From Butyrivibrio sp. M55 (lineage in GTDB: Bacteria > Bacillota > Clostridia > Lachnospirales > Lachnospiraceae), in NCBI RefSeq assembly GCF_900116865.1, contig NZ_FPCD01000023.1, positions 1 through 47,598 of the forward strand: a DNA stretch of 47,598 nucleotides, read 5' to 3'. The translations under genes were made by a program, and so were the position numbers. Of the stretch, positions 43,301 through 47,598 are shown one piece after another. Every line of letters starts with the position of its first letter. The stretch's first letter is position 1. The notes under the pieces were generated by a model. It did no database searches. It was not told where the DNA came from and was given only the letters and a program-made list of their open reading frames with translations.

Positions 43301-44216
43301 AGGTAAGGCTGATGCTGATTCTGCAAAGAAGGGCGATAAGACTGATGATAAGAAATCTGACGCAGTGAAGGACAATAAGGGAAAAGACAATAAGAAGGAC
43401 GATAATAAAAAGTCTGACGCAGTAAAGGATAACAAGGGAACGGATAATAAAAAGACCAATAACAAGAAGTCTGATGCTGTGAAGGATAACAAGAAAACGG
43501 ACAATAAGAAGACTGACAATAAGAAGTCTGAATCTGCAAATGACAACAAGAAAGCAGATAACAAGAAGTCTGATTCCGCAAAAGACAACAAGAAAGTTGA
43601 TAACAAGAAAACAGACAACAAAAAGACCGATAATAAGAAGTCTGACTCCGTAAAAGACAATAAGAATACGGATAACAAGAAGACAGATAACAAAAAGTCA
43701 GATTCCGTAAATGGCAAAAAGAAATCAGACAATACAAAGAAAGACAATTCTGTACTCGGAGCTAAAAAGAAGAAATCCGATAATAAAGCTACGGATAAGA
43801 AGAGCAACGATAAAAAGGCTACTGATTCAAACAAGAAGGATTCTTCTGATAACAGCACAGAGGCTAAGTCTACAGATGTAGACAACAGCAGCACCGAAAA
43901 TGAGGATAACAAGGATTCTGCACAGACTGCAGATTCTCAGACCGATAACGGTGCAGAGCAGGATAAGCAGGAAGATAACGGCAAGAAAAAGTTCAAGCTA
44001 CCTGAGCTGCCCAACATACCTAAAAAGTTTGTGGCAATAGGAGCCAGTGCGGTTGGTGCTGTGGCGCTGGTTATCTTTGTGATAAGCCATATTGCAGCAG
44101 GCGTTTCTGCGGGAGCTGCAGCAGGAGCTTCGGCCGCAGCAGGTGCAGCCGCTGCATCAGGTGGAAAACTTGCGGGATTGTTATCAAAATTAAGACATTT
44201 ATTTGGAAAAAAATAA
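37338..44216 (+). CDS. Giant secreted, C-terminally anchored surface protein with PHP phosphoesterase domain
   Basis: The protein has 2292 residues. A signal peptide (about 1-38, ending SYAAD) leads to a beta domain that is split by an Asp/Glu/Asn/Lys-rich low-complexity insert (about 112-262). Chitobiase-C-like (CHB_HEX_C) beta domains follow near 350-440, 855-920 and 930-1030. A CehA/McbA-type PHP domain (about 1040-1300) shows FGQIHAHTNISDG, ITDHSNSID, FNHPG and NQDNHKG metal ligands. After that come further beta domains, a GATase-like segment (about 1500-1660) and an OB-fold domain (about 1800-1880). Residues about 1995-2170 are Lys/Asp/Asn repeats, then Ser/Asp-rich spacer, one membrane span (about 2232-2255) and a basic tail. 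Start set by TTGGAGGA. Confidence 0.88.
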   Translation: MRKAGRKALSLVLSVYMALSVGVSDLSIASYAADNSAKTNHLWTKVEFNEISAGDSIAITMTSDKGTYVLPNAKTTDGGPKAKLANVVGDMLSIPEGEDDGYAWNITQKTIEVKSKDMEETGAEPDAGKAEDNTSKNSDAKADVIDSDVSNVDNGESENNGNDKPKATNTKAVEEQPANIVDNSTKTVTGSKGNNDEPAKSSEQLSADNNDGVGKTDVTPTENAAKTGTEPADKAKNAIPTDEGTKKEEPSGSTDKENSTVEEYYTISSGNNYLYTNAANNGVRISDSKPDNDVGAKWKIDDGYLCTEDSKNAVRYLGVYSGTDFRAYTKKSDGTIADNIKDQTLAFYKLTDKKAPEVILAPTASVKSGENVEIGTEITLSCATTDAKIYFNTNDTKNFSEYKEPIKITEDTTINAYSTKNNGDSEKVSFAYTVKKGSKFTENTVGKLLTREFYDGDVVVIYYPADKKLMTAKEATTILGAKTGKFASENVAPSEDGTIDISGKDALVLKVSVDENGKCTLKTQDGKYLTATVEKNAITAKTTCALKLADSAEEYSIWNLQKAGEDGKFLLVNDKAKNGEFKVALEYYGGAFTSYGIKSDTSAFEFNFYALEEGKKVEKTESDSNTELIVAQWAGNANYDEAGIADKKVINGDLYSTNDMLDENAKYSVVVNGEKVQPYTSAKSSTTGSTSYYMGSTGVISNTDYIQMEFPTEGYANMNLSFRMRSSNTAVGAYQLQYSTTGEDGSFKNFSEGSYSYKYTSYRDDKPTEVSDSKQISDGIAKTSVAPTNYVEFSFKIPEGANNREKVYVRLVPATTLSAKGDKDAGKGGANRIDTVIVTGHPVVSDKICGHVIADPASGEIEKGAKIALLTGTEGADIYYSINGAEEVKYDAGNQITLTELPAIIRARAVKEGLKDSVTCVYQYTQAQVATVKAAPNGGAIAATQKITLSTKTENAKIFYRYMTDEEIEKNVVESVEQQNAEEGQEPAEAAKEEAHSDWIEYTQPFELKELPSQIQVKAVKEGCLDSAVSTLKFTKRTNERENIYFGQIHAHTNISDGAGSLEDALSHASKVNNLDFIIITDHSNSIDNEKNSKITENVDTSENDEWTYAHNLVKKYSTDKFTCAYGYEMTWSNGLGHMNTFNTKGFQSRTQKDYSTYSTALNNYYAALRTAPDSISQFNHPGTTFGDFQDFAYYSEENDALITMIEVGNGEGAIGSSGYFPSYEYYIRALDKGWHVAPTNNQDNHKGLWGDANTARTVMLADTNSEEAIYDAMRNYRIYATEDNDLSIYYTLDNNVMGSILDKDAVGDTVELKADIKDPTDSAIGKVEVIVNGGKVIASQNIDKSEATVSFTVPSAYSYYFIKISQNDKDIAVTAPVWVGKVEACGINNLYTDTVLPVAGEPFDINVDLYNNEKTPLEIKDIAIELSDVDGKKVPVCKVSGADAKVTEVASNGTASYKTSYVYNEAGQVTYEVTVTALLNGIEKIYKDKISVNYAVPKMVSNVIIDGTHYNDYVSGYYTGNVNAFINLCAKKNIRATVVKDNFTSDMLKDCKLLVLSAPGKNNKDSSRVSHYSDDFIKMVKEYVAGGGSVIVCGLADYSDTTDCQTATEQNKILEAIGATIRMGSDEVCDDTNNGGQVFRMYPTVFNKESALLAGIKDGQKYSQYSGCSVDISNAKATNFVDEAEWLVNGFETTYSVDCKDGAGKSIGGKLPNGKVSGVKLDNDGKVTFIARQKTKAGGQIIVSGGVFLSDFEVKAEMDNNDSLPYANHTIVNNILEGSTVELETTTIAKARKGKMNEVFAVEGYVTSGTDNQNTTFFDTIYIQDETGGMDIFPYATPGLKIGTKMRIVGYLAQYQGDLELKVISAKELKADPKVWEPKAVDTKTAMDYDKLGGQLLKTTGNVTRVDYNADGTVAEFWLKDASGAEAAIFIDGYIRSAKTGKNTVGEFVKKDAKVTAAGVLYKHPEGKSDVSVPVLRVRNCDDIVLAGKADADSAKKGDKTDDKKSDAVKDNKGKDNKKDDNKKSDAVKDNKGTDNKKTNNKKSDAVKDNKKTDNKKTDNKKSESANDNKKADNKKSDSAKDNKKVDNKKTDNKKTDNKKSDSVKDNKNTDNKKTDNKKSDSVNGKKKSDNTKKDNSVLGAKKKKSDNKATDKKSNDKKATDSNKKDSSDNSTEAKSTDVDNSSTENEDNKDSAQTADSQTDNGAEQDKQEDNGKKKFKLPELPNIPKKFVAIGASAVGAVALVIFVISHIAAGVSAGAAAGASAAAGAAAASGGKLAGLLSKLRHLFGKK
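43320..43860 (+). repeat. Coding repeats for the Lys/Asp/Asn-rich stalk
   Basis: Degenerate units of about 24-45 bases encode blocks such as DNKKTDNKKSDSVKDN many times over. The register is kept in multiples of three. This is an expandable stalk or wall-spanning segment near the C-terminal anchor. It is not a CRISPR array. Confidence 0.85.
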
Positions 44217-44217
44217 T

Positions 44218-45360
44218 ATGAAAAAAGAGCTGATAATAAAAGCAGTATCAGTCTTTGTATTCATAGCCTTAAGCATTGGCGTAGTTATCTATGCCAATGC
44301 GGACAGGCCTAAATACACTATCACAGAGAACTCCGGAGTTGAATATGAGACTGCCAGAGTTCTTTCTGTAGTAGAGGACAATACTGTCGTTGATGAAAGT
44401 GTTGAAAATCAAAAGAAGGGCAGCAGCGAGCTTAAGGTTAAGCTCCTTACGGGCCGCTACAAAGGTGATATCTGTGAAGTCACAAACTATTTCAGCGCCC
44501 TGTATAACGTTAATGTAAAGGAAGGCGATACTGTCAGTGTAAGAATCGATACGTCGGCAGAGCACACGTATTCCGTAAGCATTTATAACTACAACCGAAT
44601 TCCTCTTGCAATCGGGCTTGTAGTAGTCTTTTTTGCCGTGCTGGTACTTATGGGAGGAAAGCAGGGATTAAAAGCATTTATAGGACTTGTCTATACTGTG
44701 CTTGTTATTCTGTTTGTGCTTCTTCCGCTTGTTTATAAGGGATTTTCTGCGATTCCTGTCACAATCGCGGTTGTATTTGTAACTTCTGCGGTATGCTTTT
44801 TGCTAATTGATGGGATTGGTAAAAAGACTGTGTCGGCGGCACTTGGATCGCTTGCGGGAGTGCTTATAGCTGCAATTCTAGGAGCTGTAGCTGCAAAGAT
44901 TGGCGGTGTCACGACATTCCAGACAGACGAGGCTGAGGCGCTTCTTTTGGTGAAATCAACAAGTGAACTTAAGATGTCAGGTCTTTTCATCAGCGGAATA
45001 CTTATCGCCGCAATGGGCGCGGTTATGGATATAGCGATGTCAATCTCATCCGCTGTAGAAGAAATTAAACTTGCAAATGAAAAAGCAGGTTTTGCAGAAC
45101 TCTTTAGATCGGGAATGAAGATCGGAAGAGACGCCATGGGCACAATGGCCAATACGCTTGTACTTGCCTATGTCGGCGGCGCGCTTAATATGATGATCCT
45201 TATATATTCCTATGGAGTATCTTTTATCCAGTTAATAAACACAGACTTTGTGGCTGTTGAGCTTATCAGAGCAATCGCAGGCTCTGTTGGCATTATATCA
45301 ACCGTTCCGTGTGTTGCAGCCATTGGTGCGTATTTGTATGGCCATAAGAATAACAAATAG
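44218..45360 (+). CDS. YibE/F-family membrane protein
   Basis: The 380-residue protein has an N-terminal anchor, an extracytoplasmic beta-rich segment (about 28-125), and then about seven to eight membrane spans. Family marks are 'RIPLAIGLVVVFFAVLVLMGGKQGLKA' and 'IAAMGAVMDIAMSISSAVEEIK' followed by 'GRDAMGTMANTLVLAYVGG'. The function of the family is unknown; export or transport at the membrane is suspected. The start is 2 bases after the stop of the giant surface protein, so the two are coupled. A link to surface-protein handling is inferred from this. Confidence 0.9.
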   Translation: MKKELIIKAVSVFVFIALSIGVVIYANADRPKYTITENSGVEYETARVLSVVEDNTVVDESVENQKKGSSELKVKLLTGRYKGDICEVTNYFSALYNVNVKEGDTVSVRIDTSAEHTYSVSIYNYNRIPLAIGLVVVFFAVLVLMGGKQGLKAFIGLVYTVLVILFVLLPLVYKGFSAIPVTIAVVFVTSAVCFLLIDGIGKKTVSAALGSLAGVLIAAILGAVAAKIGGVTTFQTDEAEALLLVKSTSELKMSGLFISGILIAAMGAVMDIAMSISSAVEEIKLANEKAGFAELFRSGMKIGRDAMGTMANTLVLAYVGGALNMMILIYSYGVSFIQLINTDFVAVELIRAIAGSVGIISTVPCVAAIGAYLYGHKNNK

Positions 45361-45441
45361 CCAATATCACAATCGGCATTTGAAAGAATTGTGTATATGC
45401 AATAAAATGATGACATAATAACGTAAGGAGACGGAACATTT

Positions 45442-46095
45442 ATGTATAAGACAATGATAGCTTCTGCATTATTCTTTGGACTGCTCACGATAGCATATTT
45501 GCAACAGAAAAGAAATGTTCCCAAAAAGATTGTCTTTTTGTTCGCTGTACTGGAATTGATAATGTGTTTATGCACTTCACTCTTAACGAATTTTGTGCTT
45601 ACAAAAGGGCAATATATCAGGCTTAACAGTAGCGGTGCCGCGCTGGGTATGCTTTTGGGAGCATATATATTTACAAGGATAACTCCCAAATATAAAGAAG
45701 TATTTTTTGAATCCTTTGTGGTAGCCCTTCCGTTGATGTACGGAGTGGCAAAAATAGGATGTGCTTTCGCGGGATGTTGCGAAGGGCTTCCGTATAACGG
45801 ATTTATGCGTGTCCATACCGACAAGGGGAATCTATTTCCGATTCAAAAGTTAGAGTCTGCAGTTTTTCTGCTTCTTTTTGCATTTTCCATTGTTTTATAT
45901 TTCAAAAAGCGTTTTAATCCGCTGGTTGCTTCGAGCATATATGCTATAGCTAAGATTGCTTTAGATTTTCTCAGATATGCGCATCTTTATCATGTCATAA
46001 CAGCTACGCAGGTAATGTGCGTAGTTATCGTTGTACTTTTTATTTTCTTAAACAGAAGACAAGCAAAAACAACAAAACTCTATTCCGATGAATGA
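45442..46095 (+). CDS. Lgt-like prolipoprotein diacylglyceryl transferase family protein
   Basis: The 217-residue membrane protein has about six to seven spans. It resembles the Lgt family: 'GVAKIGCAFAGCCEGLPYNG' (about 100-119) corresponds to the R-x-G-C-F-x-x-G-C-C-x-G segment of Lgt-like proteins, and 'FPIQKLES' to the following conserved block. The usual Arg before G(C/N)F is Lys here, and the protein is shorter than true Lgt (about 260-290), so it is probably a paralogue. AAGGAGACGG precedes the ATG. Confidence 0.8.
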   Translation: MYKTMIASALFFGLLTIAYLQQKRNVPKKIVFLFAVLELIMCLCTSLLTNFVLTKGQYIRLNSSGAALGMLLGAYIFTRITPKYKEVFFESFVVALPLMYGVAKIGCAFAGCCEGLPYNGFMRVHTDKGNLFPIQKLESAVFLLLFAFSIVLYFKKRFNPLVASSIYAIAKIALDFLRYAHLYHVITATQVMCVVIVVLFIFLNRRQAKTTKLYSDE

Positions 46096-46104
46096 TCGGA
46101 ATAG
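46080..46104 (+). terminator. Inverted repeat at the end of the Lgt-like gene
   Basis: CTATTCCGAT/ATCGGAATAG (46080-46089, 46095-46104) is a perfect 10-bp stem with a 5-base loop across the stop codon. No T tract follows, so termination is uncertain. Confidence 0.5.
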
Positions 46105-46175
46105 AGTATCAATGATAATCTGTATGCCACAGGGGGAGCGTTGTCAATCGCTGTATTTCATTTCGCATTGCTCTT

Positions 46176-47258
46176 ATGTCTATGCATACTATGCTTGGTG
46201 AAAGGATATTTGCTAATGCGGCTAATGAAAATATGCCATTGCTCGGTGTTAATTTTTTTGGGAGATATGATGAAAACTTTAATGATGTTTTCTTGGAATT
46301 ATCATCAATTGAAGAAATCAGGGATATAGCTCAGAAAGCTAATACATGGGTTAAAGAGCTGACTGATGAAATCCTTAGATATGATTTTAAAATAGTTGGA
46401 GTAACCACAGGTCATCAACAAACGAATGCAGCCATATCCATTATTAATAGAATAAAAGCAGTAAAGCCTGATATTATATGTACCATGGGAGGATCTGCTT
46501 GTGATGGCGATATGGCAGAGGGCATTAAGACGTTATGCTCAAATGTTGATTATATTTTTTCTGGAGAGAGTGAAAGAAGTTGGAGAGAATTTCTAAGTGA
46601 TTTTCGGAGTGATAAAATGCCTGAAAGGGGCGTGATTAGGGGGGAATTTTTAACAGACCTCAATGAAATACATTGCGGTAAAAATACGTATTATGATTAT
46701 TACAATCAATTGAATATTTTACAAATACTGAAAGAGGATGAAACGGCTTTTTTATATGAAAGTAGTAGAGGATGCTGGTGGGGAGAGCGTCATAAGTGCA
46801 CTTTTTGTGGAGTAAATGGTTGGAACAAGCATTATAGGTATAAGACAGAAGATAAGGTATTGTCTGAGTTAACAGAGATGTTGGAATCTCACCCTAATGT
46901 GAAACAGATACAAATGGTTGATACATTGATGCCTAGAAATTATTTCAATAAGTTGTTATTTACACTAAAAAAGAACTACCCGGGCATATCTGTATTTTAT
47001 GAGCAAAGAGCAGACCTGAATTTTAAGCATGTAATGAAATTAAAAATGGCTGGTGTAAATTATACACAAGTAGGAATTGAAGCTCTTTCGACAAATCTAT
47101 TAAGATTGGTAAATAAGGGAGTTGACGCAGAACAAAATATTAAGTTCTTGCGATATGCTAAGTCCGTAGGCCTGTTGATTGGGTGGAATCTGTTGACTGA
47201 GATTCCAAATGATTCAGCGGATGATTGGAAGGAATTTTTAGATATGGTTCCACTGTAA
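46176..47258 (+). pseudogene. RiPP-type B12-binding radical SAM methyltransferase, truncated at both ends
   Basis: The 360 codons contain a B12-binding-like part (about 60-150) and the radical SAM motif in SSRGCWWGERHKCTFCGVNGW (about 196-216), which is the signature of RiPP-maturation radical SAM C-methyltransferases. Those enzymes are around 600 residues. Here the ORF has no ribosome site and its upstream frame is closed at 46116, so the N-terminus is missing. The C-terminus ends at FLDMVPL because the stop codon TAA is supplied by the IS66 end (47255). A RiPP pathway once present here has been broken; no precursor gene is seen. Confidence 0.75.
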
Positions 47259-47598
47259 GCGCAAAATATTTCGACGGATATAAAACCGCCTGTTAATCCT
47301 TCATAATGAATCTGAACTATAAACTACATTTTGGTGTCACTTAAGTGGTCTATGTATAAGACTAATAGACAACACTTTGGTGTCACATCCCGGAGGTTTA
47401 TTATGTCAGATTCAAGCAAAGAACAACGTAGAACACTTGATGAGTGGTACAAACTCGTCACTCAATGCCGCCAGAGCGGTCTTAGTGATGAACAGTGGTG
47501 CTTATGTAACGGCATCAAAAAGTATTCTTTATACAGTGCGATCAAGCGACTTCGTCAGAAGGCTTATGCTGTACCAAAGCCGATGCGAAACTCGCATG
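47255..47598 (+). mobile_element. IS66-family insertion sequence, left part (runs off the window)
   Basis: The element begins GTAAGCGC at 47255, the terminal sequence usual for IS66, inside the radical SAM frame. A tnpA gene follows. Two direct copies of TTTGGTGTCAC (47330-47340, 47376-47386) lie in the leader. The target repeat would be GTTCCACT (47247-47254); the other end is outside the window. Confidence 0.85.
47403..47598 (+). CDS. IS66-family accessory protein TnpA (partial)
   Basis: The first 65 codons are in the window. RRTLDEWYKLVTQCRQSGLSDEQWC followed by NGIKKYSLYSAIKRLRQK is the HTH-like N-terminus of IS66 TnpA (OrfA). CCCGGAGG lies 7-10 bases before the ATG. The rest is cut off by the window end. 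Confidence 0.88.
   Translation, partial: MSDSSKEQRRTLDEWYKLVTQCRQSGLSDEQWCLCNGIKKYSLYSAIKRLRQKAYAVPKPMRNSH

Noticed and set aside
43320..43860. Regularly repeated short sequences that could suggest CRISPR or tandem non-coding repeats.
   Set aside because: The units vary, have no unique spacers, and keep the reading frame of the surface protein.
43223..43912. A 229-codon minus-strand ORF of Leu/Ser/Phe repeats.
   Set aside because: It mirrors the Lys/Asp/Asn stalk of the giant surface protein. There is no start signal.
45442..46095. Calling the Lgt-like protein the housekeeping lgt.
   Set aside because: It is shorter than Lgt, and the conserved Arg before the GCF/GNF motif is Lys. A housekeeping copy is expected elsewhere.
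46141..46329. A 62-codon ORF with a good GGGGGAG site and TTG start.
   Set aside because: It is hydrophobic and then reads out of frame through the radical SAM gene. It is probably a frameshifted remnant, not a gene.

Overview
The window looks like a chromosomal segment of a butyrate-forming Lachnospiraceae bacterium of the Butyrivibrio/Pseudobutyrivibrio kind. The reasons are the AT-rich, AGGAGG-led genes, the adjacent phosphate butyryltransferase and butyrate kinase genes, an iron-sulfur L-serine dehydratase split into two subunits, and an IS66 and an IS3 element of clostridial type. This assignment is inference; there is no rRNA or other marker gene in the window.

Layout. (1) 1-5.4 kb is an accessory, eroded region. 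An IS3 element sits against a 5'-truncated JAB/RadC-like gene. It is followed by small unknown genes, an acetyltransferase, a decayed second copy of the end of the RadC-like gene, two tRNA-Leu-like 3' ends with terminators, and an alpha/beta hydrolase behind an operator array. (2) 5.4-11.1 kb is a five-gene operon built like dlt (carrier protein, adenylating ligase, MBOAT, SGNH/DltD-like protein) but headed by a fold-type III PLP decarboxylase. I consider it the best candidate for an undescribed surface-modification system. (3) 11.1-17.2 kb holds a flotillin, an acetyltransferase/methyltransferase pair behind what reads as a complete leader-peptide attenuator, an undecaprenyl-phosphate sugar transferase, a GT2 glycosyltransferase and a hotdog thioesterase. 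(4) 17.2-20.5 kb holds a membrane protein/HTH pair with a promoter-overlapping palindrome, an Rpn-type PD-(D/E)XK nuclease and an AAA/DUF4143 ATPase whose promoter lies between two identical palindromes. (5) 20.6-29.4 kb is an exopolysaccharide operon: radical SAM, GT4, GT2, EpsG-like polymerase, GT32, a pyruvyltransferase/FrhB fusion and a Wzx flippase. (6) 29.35-31.3 kb holds an orphan HI0074-type protein and a DUF4869 + P-loop ATPase pair bracketed by two related palindromes. (7) 31.4-37.2 kb is core metabolism: ptb-buk, nadE, sdaAB-sdaAA. (8) 37.3-46.1 kb encodes a 2292-residue secreted, membrane-anchored protein with a PHP phosphoesterase domain, a YibE/F membrane protein and an Lgt-like protein. 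(9) 46.1-47.6 kb is a RiPP-type radical SAM enzyme remnant cut by an IS66 element that runs off the window.

The cell envelope is the common theme: surface ester modification, flotillin, polysaccharide synthesis and export, and a large anchored surface enzyme. Several transcription units use a promoter of the form (A/T/G)TGAC(A/G)-16/17-TATAAT placed just in front of a terminator-like hairpin, which suggests early termination or attenuation as a recurring control mode here.
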